Of a stretch of DNA of 64,000 nt, positions 43,736 to 52,174 are shown piece by piece. Both the position numbers and the translations under genes were made by a program. The stretch's first letter is position 1. The number at the start of each line of letters is the position of its first letter. The stretch comes from GCA-2746365 sp963807625. GTDB lineage: Bacteria; Pseudomonadota; Gammaproteobacteria; SZUA-229. The notes beneath the pieces are model-generated. The model ran no database searches. It had not been told where the DNA came from and saw only the letters and a program-made list of their open reading frames with translations. The stretch lies in the NCBI GenBank assembly GCA_963807625.1, contig CAWECN010000012.1, forward strand, positions 334,334 through 398,333. The letters run 5' to 3'.

Positions 43736-44863
43736 CTAACCAACAGCTTTCTGGCTGGTCTCTTTGTTAACCGGTTCGCGCATACCACCCGCCCACCAGA
43801 TCCGGCAGGCACCTTCATCTGAGACCATGCAGGGTCCGATCGGGTTTCTCGGTTTACATGCCGTACCGAAGAGCTTGCATTCGTTCGGGTAGATCTTACC
43901 GAGAACGACCTGTGCGCAGTCACATCCCGGCGGCATCTGGCCTGCACGCTTACGTGCGTCATCAGCATATGATGGGAACTGTTTACGGGCATCATGACTG
44001 CTGTACTGTTTGTTTAATATATAACCGGAGGCGGGAATGATACCTACACCACGCCAGTTGGCATCAAAGACATCCATCGCCTTGCGCAGTTGTGACTGTG
44101 CAGATTTATTGCCGCCGGGCTTAACCAGTGACGGATAACAGTTATCTAAAAAATAGCGTTCATCGTTGAGTTGGCGCAAGGTCGAATACATCGCAGCAAG
44201 CAGGCTGTCCGGCTGAAACCCGGCGACGGCGGCAGGTATGTTATGTTTCTCTACGACGAATTCCCATTCTTCCGGACCCATTATCGTTGATACATGTCCC
44301 GGCGCTATCAGCGCATCAAACCCGGGCGTTCCTGAATCGAGCAACATGGCCACGGCCGGCCAGGTCAACCTTCCGGATAATAATACTGCGAGATTTTCTG
44401 GTACACCCTCGACCATCATCGCGGCGACAGGTGCCGTAGTCGTTTCAAAACCGGCAGCAAAAAATACCACGGCTTTATCAGGATTTTCTTTTGCGATAGT
44501 TACTGCTTCGGTCGGTGATGCTATCGGGCGGATATCTGCGCCCTGTGCTTTGGCCTGTTCCAGTGTTCTCGCCTGCGCTTTTGGCACATTGACCGGAACA
44601 CGTAACATATCGCCGAATGCAACCAGGATGATATCTTCATTGAGCGCCAGCTGAATCGCTTCGAACACATCTTCTTCTGGACAGACACAGACAGGACAAC
44701 CGGGTCCGGGAACCAGCTCGATATAACCAGGCAGGGCTTTTCGCAAACCGGCCATGGTGATCGAACGTTCATGACCACCACAGACATTCATGATCTTTAC
44801 CTTATCCTTGCGGTGAGGTAAGGCATGTATTTCTTCAAGCCATTGCTTTGCGCTTAGGGTCAT
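43736..44863 (-). CDS. hypD: HypD, hydrogenase maturation iron-sulfur protein
   Basis: A 375-residue protein that, with HypC, assembles the Fe(CN)2CO unit. The conserved motifs MNVCGGHERSI, PGPGCPVCVCP and AAGFETTTAP are present. The C-terminal [4Fe-4S] cysteines are visible (PPGCDCAQVVLG, ECKLFGTACKPRNPIGPCMVS). Its start overlaps the hypB stop by four bases (ATGA), indicating coupling. Confidence 0.97.
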   Translation of the reverse strand: MTLSAKQWLEEIHALPHRKDKVKIMNVCGGHERSITMAGLRKALPGYIELVPGPGCPVCVCPEEDVFEAIQLALNEDIILVAFGDMLRVPVNVPKAQARTLEQAKAQGADIRPIASPTEAVTIAKENPDKAVVFFAAGFETTTAPVAAMMVEGVPENLAVLLSGRLTWPAVAMLLDSGTPGFDALIAPGHVSTIMGPEEWEFVVEKHNIPAAVAGFQPDSLLAAMYSTLRQLNDERYFLDNCYPSLVKPGGNKSAQSQLRKAMDVFDANWRGVGIIPASGYILNKQYSSHDARKQFPSYADDARKRAGQMPPGCDCAQVVLGKIYPNECKLFGTACKPRNPIGPCMVSDEGACRIWWAGGMREPVNKETSQKAVG

Positions 44864-45681
44864 ACCGCTAAGTTATCATCATGGTGCTCATGATGGTGGT
44901 GATGACCTGACTGTACCGGATGCGTTTCGAGATAAGCGATGCGTTCTTCTATCTTTTGTGTGACCCACTCGATCCAGTTGTTCATGCCTGCAAGATTTTT
45001 GGAAGAAAGTGCGATGACCGGTGCGGTACTTGCGATATCCCGTAAATATTTTTTTGCTCTTTCCGGATCAAAGTCATCGAGGATAGGCAGCAGATCACAT
45101 TTACTGATCATCACCAGGTCAGCGGTACGGAACATGACAGGATATTTCGCCGGTTTATCGTCGCCTTCAGGTACCGATAACAGGGCAACGTTCACATGCT
45201 GGCCGAGATCGAAACTTGCAGGACAGACCAGGTTGCCGACATTTTCGATGAAAACGATATCATACTCGGAGAGATCGAGATTATGTAATGCATCGTGGAT
45301 CATATGCGCATCGAGGTGGCAGGCACTGCCGGTAGCGATCTGTATCGCTTTCACACCAAGCTTGCGGATACGTTCGGCATCGTTTTCCGTCTCGAGATCA
45401 CCTTCGATGACGGCGATGCGAAGACCTTCACCCATCTGCTGGATTGTAGCTTCGAGCAAAGCCGTTTTACCTGCGCCGGGTGATGACATCAGGTTGATCG
45501 CCAGCACATTGTGCTGATCGAAATGATTGCGGTTGTGTTTCGCAGTATGATCATTCTCGTGCAGCAGGCTATGAAGAACGGTAACCGCTTCTCTACCACT
45601 CTCCGTTTTCTGCAGTTTACCGCCGGGCCTGATCAGGCTTTCGTTACCGTGAGTTATGTTGCATCCGCAAGTATCACACAT
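44860..45681 (-). CDS. hypB: HypB, nickel-delivery GTPase
   Basis: A 273-residue GTPase that inserts nickel into the hydrogenase precursor with HypA. The N-terminal high-affinity nickel motif is MCDTCGCN. The P-loop is SSPGAGKTALL near residue 68, and the metal site region is TGSACHLDAHM. A histidine-rich tail (HHHHHEHHD) can store nickel. A gap of 135 bases with no gene separates it from hypA. Confidence 0.97.
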   Translation of the reverse strand: MCDTCGCNITHGNESLIRPGGKLQKTESGREAVTVLHSLLHENDHTAKHNRNHFDQHNVLAINLMSSPGAGKTALLEATIQQMGEGLRIAVIEGDLETENDAERIRKLGVKAIQIATGSACHLDAHMIHDALHNLDLSEYDIVFIENVGNLVCPASFDLGQHVNVALLSVPEGDDKPAKYPVMFRTADLVMISKCDLLPILDDFDPERAKKYLRDIASTAPVIALSSKNLAGMNNWIEWVTQKIEERIAYLETHPVQSGHHHHHEHHDDNLAV

Positions 45682-45816
45682 ATATCCTCTCCAAATATTT
45701 TGACTTTCTATGCTGCCACGAAATACGAGACAACTGATGTACTATTTACCATCGTAATTCTAAGTTGTAAGTTTTTTTAAATACAACATATAACTTCAAG
45801 CATATAACACGCGCAT

Positions 45817-46191
45817 CTAGTGCACCACTTCCAGAGAAGAGCGCTTCTGCTTCTCAAGCTCCATACTCAACAACATCATCTCATCGCCACTGATCAACGT
45901 GGTTCGCCAGTCACCGCACTGTTTACAGGTCAGTTTGTTTGGCAGCGCATCTGACTCACTACCACACTGGCTGCATTTAACTTTGATCGGCAGATGCTCG
46001 ATGACTAACTCGGCATCCTGAGCCACCGTACCGGCGCTGGCGATTGGGTAGGCATTTTTCAAGAGCTGAACTTCAACCCCTGACAACGGCCCCATGCCGA
46101 TAGTAATGGAGGTTACACTCTTCGCGGCACGCTCCTCGGCAATATTCTCAACCTGTTCTATCAGTGACTGACAGATCGCGAGCTCGTGCAT
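45817..46191 (-). CDS. hypA: HypA, nickel chaperone
   Basis: A 124-residue protein. The N-terminal MHELAICQSL contains the Ni ligand His2, and the zinc site is CSQCGSE...CKQCGDW with two CxxC pairs. It hands nickel to the hydrogenase large subunit with HypB. Starts two bases after hypC. Confidence 0.96.
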   Translation of the reverse strand: MHELAICQSLIEQVENIAEERAAKSVTSITIGMGPLSGVEVQLLKNAYPIASAGTVAQDAELVIEHLPIKVKCSQCGSESDALPNKLTCKQCGDWRTTLISGDEMMLLSMELEKQKRSSLEVVH

Positions 46192-46193
46192 AG

Positions 46194-46424
46194 CTAAGAC
46201 TGCTCCCCCGCCAGCATCTCATCATATATCTCCCAGGCAGTCTGTGCTTCCTGCGGTGATATTCTCTGGATAGCATAACCGACATGCACGACGATAAAAT
46301 CATCTACTACGAGTTCGTCGTCCTGCATCATGAACAGGCTGACATCACGCTCGACACCTTTGGCCTCACAACGTGCGGTAAATCCTTCGATGGACTTAAT
46401 CTGCATGGGTATACCTAGACACAT
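46194..46424 (-). CDS. hypC: HypC, hydrogenase maturation chaperone
   Basis: A 76-residue protein starting MCLGIPMQIKSI, where Cys2 binds the iron intermediate with HypD, and containing DDFIVVHVGYAIQRI. First gene of the hyp operon. The promoter region is shared with the divergent hydrogenase operon. Confidence 0.97.
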   Translation of the reverse strand: MCLGIPMQIKSIEGFTARCEAKGVERDVSLFMMQDDELVVDDFIVVHVGYAIQRISPQEAQTAWEIYDEMLAGEQS

Positions 46425-46495
46425 GATGCTTTATTTACCTCAACAAAAAAATGTAACATGTAAGTAACTTCTTATAAATGAAAATGTTATTGCCT

Positions 46496-46565
46496 ATTTA
46501 ACTTTAGAAAATAAGCTGACAAGTTGACATATGTCAACAAGAGTAGCACGATACACTGATAAAAA
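46496..46565. promoter_or_regulatory. Divergent FNR/Dnr-type control region of hyp and hydrogenase operons
   Basis: A perfect palindrome TTGACATATGTCAA lies at 46524-46537. Going right, TAAAAA (46560-46565) follows after 22 nt and the hyaD-like ATG is at 46592. Going left, TTAAAT (46501-46496) also follows after 22 nt and hypC starts at 46424. A single symmetric site could activate both operons under low oxygen. Confidence 0.7.
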
Positions 46566-46591
46566 GTCACATAGAAATTGCGGGAAGTTCA

Positions 46592-47149
46592 ATGAACTAT
46601 GATGATACATTAATCCTTGGGATCGGCAACACCTTACTCACAGACGAAGGTGCAGGCATCCACGCACTAAACCTCCTTAAGTTAGAATATCCTGATATAC
46701 CGAACTTAACCTTCGTCGATGGCGGAACACTGAGCTTTACCTTAGCGACCTGGATCGAGGAATGCACCAATCTCATCGTTTTTGACGCTGCTCAATTAAA
46801 CCAGCCCGCCGGCACGGTTAAAACTTTCGTGGATGACGCGTTTGATGATTTCCTCGGCGCTTCAAAGCGCAGTGCCCATGAAGTCGGTCTGCTCGACCTC
46901 ATGGATATTGCACGTCTCACTGGTCACTTCCCCAAGCACCGGGCATTAATAGGTATCCAGCCAGAATATATGAGCTGGGGCATGAAACCAACCACAGCTG
47001 TACAGAACGCACTTGATACTGCTGTTGATGAAGCCGTAAAACTTATAAAACAATGGCATTCAGTTAACACAGGTCAAGACCATGCGTCCGAAAATCATTA
47101 TCGTCGTTATGTAGTATCTGCATTACCTGGGGAGGAGCGTGAGATATGA
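46592..47149 (+). CDS. Hydrogenase maturation protease (HyaD/HupD/HynD type)
   Basis: A 185-residue endopeptidase that trims the C-terminus of the NiFe large subunit after nickel insertion. It has GIGNTLLTDEGAGIHALN with the nickel-sensing acid residue and VDGGTLSF. Further on are VFDAAQLN and the H-x-x-x-LLD-type segment SAHEVGLLDLMD with the metal His. First gene of the hydrogenase operon. Its stop overlaps the UspA start by four bases. Confidence 0.94.
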   Translation: MNYDDTLILGIGNTLLTDEGAGIHALNLLKLEYPDIPNLTFVDGGTLSFTLATWIEECTNLIVFDAAQLNQPAGTVKTFVDDAFDDFLGASKRSAHEVGLLDLMDIARLTGHFPKHRALIGIQPEYMSWGMKPTTAVQNALDTAVDEAVKLIKQWHSVNTGQDHASENHYRRYVVSALPGEEREI

Positions 47150-47988
47150 AACATACAATTTTAATTCCAGTAGATGGTACCGAGTCTATTGAAGAAACAT
47201 TGATCTATGTTAGATCGATAACACCCAAGGAAGACACCAATGTCGTCATCCTGCATGTGACACAGAATGTGGACTCACTGAATGCAGCGGTTGATGTTCA
47301 TCCCAACTTCAACGAGATACATGATGTGCTGAAGTCAGAGGGCTGGGACGTTACCCGGGAAGAACGTATGGGTGATCCGGTACGAGAGATCACAAAAATG
47401 GCGATCTTATTGCCGGCTACCATGATGTTCATGTCGACACATGGTCGCTCTGGTCTGGAAAGGATCCGCGAAGGCAGTGTTACAGAACAGGTATTGAAAC
47501 AGTCACCCTGCCCTATCTTTATTCTGCACAGCGCACTGAAAGAATCGGAAGGTAAAGAAAAAGAGCATCTGTTCAAACGCATACTGGTTCCGCTCGATGG
47601 CACAGACACATCAGCAGCGATACTCGAATGTGTTGAACGTTTTGCATCGATGCATGACTCCGAAGTCGTACTGTTCCACGATGAGATAGAGACAGCCGAA
47701 TCTGAAGAAGAGAGGACTGCGATCAAGAACCGACTGCAGGAACATAGCGTGGCACTCGCCAACTCTGGTGTGCGGGTATCACTCGACATGAGCACTTATA
47801 AGAGGCCGATCAGAGAGATACTGAACACCATTGATGAGATGGGCATAGACCTGGTTTCTATGTGTTGTCATGGCGAAGGTGGCAAACGTCGTGCGATGGA
47901 TGAATCGGTTACCGCGGAAGTCATCCGGCATGCAAGTTGTCCTTTATTAGTATGGTCAGCTGAACCACAGTGTCCGATATTGGGTTAA
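47146..47988 (+). CDS. Tandem universal stress protein (UspA family)
   Basis: A 280-residue protein made of two Usp domains. The first begins TILIPVDGTESIEETLIYV and ends near ILPATMMFMSTHGRSGLERI, which is the ATP-binding GxxG-like segment. The second begins RILVPLDGTDTSAAILECV and ends MCCHGEGGKRR with a similar tail. It is translationally coupled to the protease and followed 19 bases later by hupH, so it is part of the hydrogenase operon. A role in adjusting hydrogenase to redox or energy state is possible but not shown. Confidence 0.88.
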   Translation: MKHTILIPVDGTESIEETLIYVRSITPKEDTNVVILHVTQNVDSLNAAVDVHPNFNEIHDVLKSEGWDVTREERMGDPVREITKMAILLPATMMFMSTHGRSGLERIREGSVTEQVLKQSPCPIFILHSALKESEGKEKEHLFKRILVPLDGTDTSAAILECVERFASMHDSEVVLFHDEIETAESEEERTAIKNRLQEHSVALANSGVRVSLDMSTYKRPIREILNTIDEMGIDLVSMCCHGEGGKRRAMDESVTAEVIRHASCPLLVWSAEPQCPILG

Positions 47989-48007
47989 CGCAACGAGATT
48001 ATTGATC

Positions 48008-48442
48008 ATGTCCGAGACAGCTATACCGGTGACCGGGGAAGTAAAGTTTAATATCCATATTGGTGATGAACTGACCCAGAATGTCAAACCGCTGCTACAC
48101 GAGATCAAACATGCCCTGGAAAGCCTCATAGAAAATGGCGAGACCAGCATAATCGATCTACGCAGTATTCCACTGGCACCGGGTGAAGAAGATAAGATCT
48201 TGCACACTCTGGGTAAAGGTGAAGTTGAGGCCAAACTCAGCGCTTTGGGCCTAAGTGAAATTATTGAAACACAGTATGCCGGTGTATGGGTCGTCACTCA
48301 CTACAACGATGAAAATAATATCATCAGCCGTTTTATTGAAGTGACAACCATGCCCAACATACTCAGTTCACAGACTGAAGATATCATGGCCGCTTATAGC
48401 AGCCTAACTTTAGATTTGGACGAAAACCAAGAGACTAATTAG
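48008..48442 (+). CDS. HupH/HyaF-like hydrogenase expression protein
   Basis: A 144-residue protein resembling the C-terminal half of HupH/HyaF. It contains LGKGEVEAKLSALGLSEIIETQYAGVWVVTHY and VTTMPNILSSQTEDI. HupH-family proteins assist small-subunit or iron-sulfur maturation. The typical length is about 280 residues, so this is a short form containing roughly one domain. The ATG at 48008 is used because the in-frame codon at 48002 is a TTG without a ribosome site. Confidence 0.8.
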   Translation: MSETAIPVTGEVKFNIHIGDELTQNVKPLLHEIKHALESLIENGETSIIDLRSIPLAPGEEDKILHTLGKGEVEAKLSALGLSEIIETQYAGVWVVTHYNDENNIISRFIEVTTMPNILSSQTEDIMAAYSSLTLDLDENQETN

Positions 48443-48462
48443 TCATCAGTGGAGAGAACAGA

Positions 48463-49608
48463 ATGACAGACAGAACGAATAATAAAGACAAGTCCCCTGC
48501 TGATCTTGTTCAGCTTGAAAAAAGCCGGTTGGATAAAACGCTGGGCGAAACCATGCGCAGCCAGGGTGTATCACGACGCAGTTTTCTCAAGTTCTGTGCA
48601 GCGACCGCTTCGATGATGGCGATGTCTCCTGCGATGATACCCAGGATCGCACACGCTTTAGAAAGCGCAAGAAGACCATCGGTCATCTGGTTATCATTTC
48701 AGGAATGTACCGGCTGTACCGAGTCGCTGACCCGCGCACACGCGCCAACGGTAGAGAGCCTGATATTCGATTCCATCTCACTAGACTATCATCATACGCT
48801 ACAGGCTGCGGCGGGACATGCGGCCGAAGAAGCACGTGAAGCTGCTATGGAAGAAAACTTTGGCAAATACCTGCTGGTCGTCGATGGCTCCATACCGATG
48901 GATAACCCGGGGTACTCTACCATCGCAGGTATCAGCAACTATGATATGTTGATGGAATCAGCCAAAGGCGCTGCAGCTATTATAGCTGTTGGCACCTGTG
49001 CGACATACGGTGGTATTCCTCACGCTGACCCTAATCCAACCGGCGCCGTTTCAGTCGGTGACCTGATCAAAGACAAACCGATCATCAACGTACCAGGTTG
49101 CCCACCGATTCCGGTAGTTATTACTGGCGTGCTGACACACTTTTTAACTTTTGGAACCATACCAGAGCTTGACCATATCGGACGTCCAAAAGTATTTTAT
49201 GGACAGAGCATCCATGATCGCTGTTACCGCCGCCCCTTCTATGACAAAGGCCTGTTCGCAGAGACCTTCGACGACGAAGGTGCTAGAAAAGGCTGGTGTC
49301 TGTACAAACTCGGCTGTAAGGGCCCGACAACATACAATGCCTGCGCCACCACCAAATGGAATAACGGTACCAGCTTCCCGATCGAATCAGGACATCCCTG
49401 CCTCGGTTGTTCTGAACCGGATTTCTGGGATGGCGGCGGTTTCTATAAAGCGCTTTCGATGCCTACAGTTAATATAACTGAAACCGCCATCTACACGGCG
49501 GCTGGTGCAGCAGCAGCCGGGGTCGCACTGGGTGCGATGAACCGTGGCAAGAAGAATAGTGCCGCGGCAGCACATACCGAGACGACGATTGATGATCTGG
49601 AAAAATAA
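48463..49608 (+). CDS. hynS: [NiFe] hydrogenase small subunit (group 1e, HynS type)
   Basis: A 381-residue precursor with a twin-arginine signal (SRRSFLKFCAATASMMA, residues 38-54) for export with the large subunit. The proximal cluster motif is ECTGCTES, the standard four-cysteine kind, not the six-cysteine form of oxygen-tolerant group 1d enzymes. Other cluster ligands are in GTCATYGGIP, VPGCPPIP, HDRCYRR, WCLYKLGCKGP and HPCLGCSEPDFW. The C-terminus has a short hydrophobic helix (ETAIYTAAGAAAAGVALGA) that can anchor it to the membrane. It starts the hynS-isp1-isp2-hynL order. Confidence 0.95.
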   Translation: MTDRTNNKDKSPADLVQLEKSRLDKTLGETMRSQGVSRRSFLKFCAATASMMAMSPAMIPRIAHALESARRPSVIWLSFQECTGCTESLTRAHAPTVESLIFDSISLDYHHTLQAAAGHAAEEAREAAMEENFGKYLLVVDGSIPMDNPGYSTIAGISNYDMLMESAKGAAAIIAVGTCATYGGIPHADPNPTGAVSVGDLIKDKPIINVPGCPPIPVVITGVLTHFLTFGTIPELDHIGRPKVFYGQSIHDRCYRRPFYDKGLFAETFDDEGARKGWCLYKLGCKGPTTYNACATTKWNNGTSFPIESGHPCLGCSEPDFWDGGGFYKALSMPTVNITETAIYTAAGAAAAGVALGAMNRGKKNSAAAAHTETTIDDLEK

Positions 49609-49687
49609 TCCAGAGACTTAATTAAGACTATTTATGTAAGCGCGATTTATACGCAGCTACAAGCAAGATTAAAATGAGGATTCAACG

Positions 49688-50347
49688 ATGAGTGAAATAG
49701 AATTTCTGAACTGGGTACGTGGCCCGGGATTTCAGATCGCAGTTATTATCTTTATTGCAGGGGTAATCATACGTTTCGCCGAAATATTACTGCTTGGCCG
49801 TAAGACCAACCTGGCGGAAGCCAAAGGTTCCGAGATGGGGGGAGGTCTACGCACCATCATAACAAGATCCGTACCTGATAGATCAACATTTAAGCGCTCC
49901 ACATTTACTGTGGTTGCAGGTTATATTTTTCATCTCGGTCTATTCGTTACTATCTTTTTTTTCGCACCGCACATATTGATGTTTAAAGATGTCATCGGTT
50001 TTGGCTGGCCCTCCTTACCGACTCCGGTTGTCGATGCTTTTGCGGTGGTCACCATTATCACCTTACTGGCAATACTGGTGTACCGCATGCGTGACAACGT
50101 ACTTAAATTTATTACAACTAAAGAAGATTACCTGGTATGGCTGCTTACCATACTGCCCTTAATTACCGGCTACATGGCTTTCCACCGTATCGGAATGACC
50201 GCGCCAACTTTGCTGGCCATCCATATTCTTAGTGTAGAGCTACTACTGGTTATTTTCCCATTTACCAAGCTGATGCATGCTTTCACCCTGGTGTTTGCAC
50301 GCTGGTATAACGGTGCCATTTCAGGATATAGAGGAGTTGAGTCATGA
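49688..50347 (+). CDS. isp1: Isp1, NarI-like cytochrome b subunit of hydrogenase
   Basis: A 219-residue membrane protein with five helices similar to NarI/DsrM-type cytochrome b. Histidines that could bind two hemes b are in YIFHLGLFV, YMAFHRIGM, LAIHILSVE and KLMHAFTL. It takes electrons between the periplasmic hydrogenase and Isp2 or the quinone pool. Its last codons overlap the isp2 start (ATGA). Confidence 0.92.
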   Translation: MSEIEFLNWVRGPGFQIAVIIFIAGVIIRFAEILLLGRKTNLAEAKGSEMGGGLRTIITRSVPDRSTFKRSTFTVVAGYIFHLGLFVTIFFFAPHILMFKDVIGFGWPSLPTPVVDAFAVVTIITLLAILVYRMRDNVLKFITTKEDYLVWLLTILPLITGYMAFHRIGMTAPTLLAIHILSVELLLVIFPFTKLMHAFTLVFARWYNGAISGYRGVES

Positions 50348-51600
50348 GTGCTTCATTAGAGAAAGGTATAAACGCCTTAAAAGAACAGGTAGATTCAACC
50401 GTTGCAGCATTTTTCAGCAGCTGCACTCACTGTGGAATGTGCGCCGACGCATGTCTTTTCTATACCGAAACAGGTGACCCGTCACGTATGCCGATCAACA
50501 AAGCTGAGCCTTTACGCCGTATCTGGAGAACAGAATACACATTGCTTGGGCGTGTCGGAAAGATGTTCGGCCTGACAGCAAAAGTCGATGATGCACTACT
50601 CACCGAATGGGAAACCCTGGTATACGATAGTTGCACATTATGTGGGCGTTGCTCGATGGTATGCCCTGTCGGTAACGATATCGCATTGCTGATCCGAAAA
50701 ACACGTGAAGGTATGGCCGCAGCCGGTCATGCACCTGAAGGACTGATCGGTGCGACCAAGCGCGCAGTAACCATCGGTAGTCCGATGGGTGTGAAGTTGC
50801 CAGCACTTATGGCACAGATCAACCATGTCGAAAAAGATACCGGCATGAAGATACCGGTCGATGTCGTCGGTGCCGAATACATGCTGCTGCTGTCTTCGAT
50901 GGAAATCATGAACTTCCCTGAATTCATCGAGGCGACTGCCAAGATCTTTGATAAGGCAGGTGTTAGCTGGACGATCTCATCTGAAGCTTTCGAAGCGACT
51001 AACAGCGGCATCCAGATCGGTGTAGCAGACATAGCAAAAGAGCTTGTGCAGCGTATCGTCGATGCGGCAGAAAAATTAAAAGTTCAAACCGTGATCAGCC
51101 CGGAATGTGGCCATGCTTATATGGCGATCCGTTGGGAAGGTCCAAACCTGGTCGGTAAACCGTTCAGCTTCAAGGTAAGGCATATCCTCGAAGTACTTGA
51201 CGAGTTCCGTCAGGATGGTCGACTGAAGATTACCGGTAAAGAAGAACAGCGCATCACCTATCATGACCCATGCCAGATCTCGCGCCGTGGCGGTGTGATC
51301 GAACAGCCACGCAACCTGATCAACATGTTTTCAGATAACTTCGTCGAGATGCCAGATACCGGCAAGATGAACTGGTGCTGCGGCGCTGGTGGCGGTGTTA
51401 GCTCGAATGAACGTGCTGATGAAATCCGTCTCAAAGTGTTCCAGCGTAAGAAAGATCAGCTTGATGAGATCAAACCCGATGCTATAGTCAGCGCCTGTTC
51501 AAACTGCCGTATTCACCTGGAAGACGGACTCGAAGAATATCATATGGATATTCCACTGATGAGTCTGACTGAAACACTTGCCGAACACCTGGCTGACTAA
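50344..51600 (+). CDS. isp2: Isp2, HdrD/DsrK-like iron-sulfur subunit of hydrogenase
   Basis: A 418-residue cytoplasmic protein. Two [4Fe-4S] motifs lie near residues 27 and 100 (CTHCGMCADACLFY, CTLCGRCSMVCPVG). Two CCG-type domains follow with HDPCQIS, WCCGAGGGVSS and CSNCRIHL, as in heterodisulfide reductase HdrD and DsrK. With Isp1 it links the periplasmic hydrogenase to a cytoplasmic electron acceptor or donor, possibly a thiol/disulfide or the sulfur pathway. Coupled to isp1. Confidence 0.93.
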   Translation: MSASLEKGINALKEQVDSTVAAFFSSCTHCGMCADACLFYTETGDPSRMPINKAEPLRRIWRTEYTLLGRVGKMFGLTAKVDDALLTEWETLVYDSCTLCGRCSMVCPVGNDIALLIRKTREGMAAAGHAPEGLIGATKRAVTIGSPMGVKLPALMAQINHVEKDTGMKIPVDVVGAEYMLLLSSMEIMNFPEFIEATAKIFDKAGVSWTISSEAFEATNSGIQIGVADIAKELVQRIVDAAEKLKVQTVISPECGHAYMAIRWEGPNLVGKPFSFKVRHILEVLDEFRQDGRLKITGKEEQRITYHDPCQISRRGGVIEQPRNLINMFSDNFVEMPDTGKMNWCCGAGGGVSSNERADEIRLKVFQRKKDQLDEIKPDAIVSACSNCRIHLEDGLEEYHMDIPLMSLTETLAEHLAD

Positions 51601-51658
51601 TGGCATGTCGACTTGCTTTAGGAATACAGCTTGAAGATTTAAGATTGAGGAGTATGAG

Positions 51659-52120
51659 ATGAGCCAAATAACGAATGACGCAGAGTTTAAACAGGCGTTA
51701 AATGATCTGGACGAAACACAGCACAGAACTGTTGCAGCTTTGTTTGTAGAGCATGTGCTTTCGCTGAGCGATGATGACAGGATAAAACGTGTTGTTAAGG
51801 TCGCTGCTGACGACAGCGCTTCGGAAGGTGAAATATCGGATGCACTGAAAACAGCAAGAGCTGCGATCATGGACAGTTCCACACGCTGCGGAGCTGAAGG
51901 TAACTGGACAGACCAGGCTGGTTATTTTGTTGCCCGTGCAGCCGTTGCTGCAGTAACGCCGCAAGCACAGTCAAAATCAGGCAATCCTGCATGGCAGGCA
52001 GCATTGAGCTGCAGGATGGCGCAGACTAGTATAGAGATAGACAGTGGCTCCGATGAAGCGCCAAGCCATTCAGAAAGCGAGTGGCAGTACGACATACTGG
52101 CAAAATATCTGAACGCGTAA
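51659..52120 (+). CDS. Unknown protein inside the Isp hydrogenase operon
   Basis: A 153-residue soluble, acidic, mainly helical protein without signal peptide. Three cysteines are visible (STRCGAEG, ALSCRMAQ and none in a classic cluster pattern). I do not recognise a family. It lies between isp2 (59 bases) and the large-subunit gene (54 bases) with a GAGGAG-like ribosome site. In the well-known Isp operon of Thiocapsa the large subunit follows isp2 directly. It may be a chaperone or an assembly factor for the large subunit, inferred from position. Confidence 0.7.
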   Translation: MSQITNDAEFKQALNDLDETQHRTVAALFVEHVLSLSDDDRIKRVVKVAADDSASEGEISDALKTARAAIMDSSTRCGAEGNWTDQAGYFVARAAVAAVTPQAQSKSGNPAWQAALSCRMAQTSIEIDSGSDEAPSHSESEWQYDILAKYLNA

Positions 52121-52174
52121 GCTACAGTAATGGCTTATATTGAAAAGCAGAATACATAAGAAGAGAGAATAAAC

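Noticed and set aside
44939..45517. 192-codon open frame opposite hypB
   Set aside because: It lies wholly inside hypB on the other strand, and hypB has all expected motifs.
48463..49608. Idea that the hydrogenase is an oxygen-tolerant group 1d enzyme
   Set aside because: The small subunit has ECTGCTES without the two extra cysteines near the proximal cluster, and Isp1/Isp2 genes point to group 1e.
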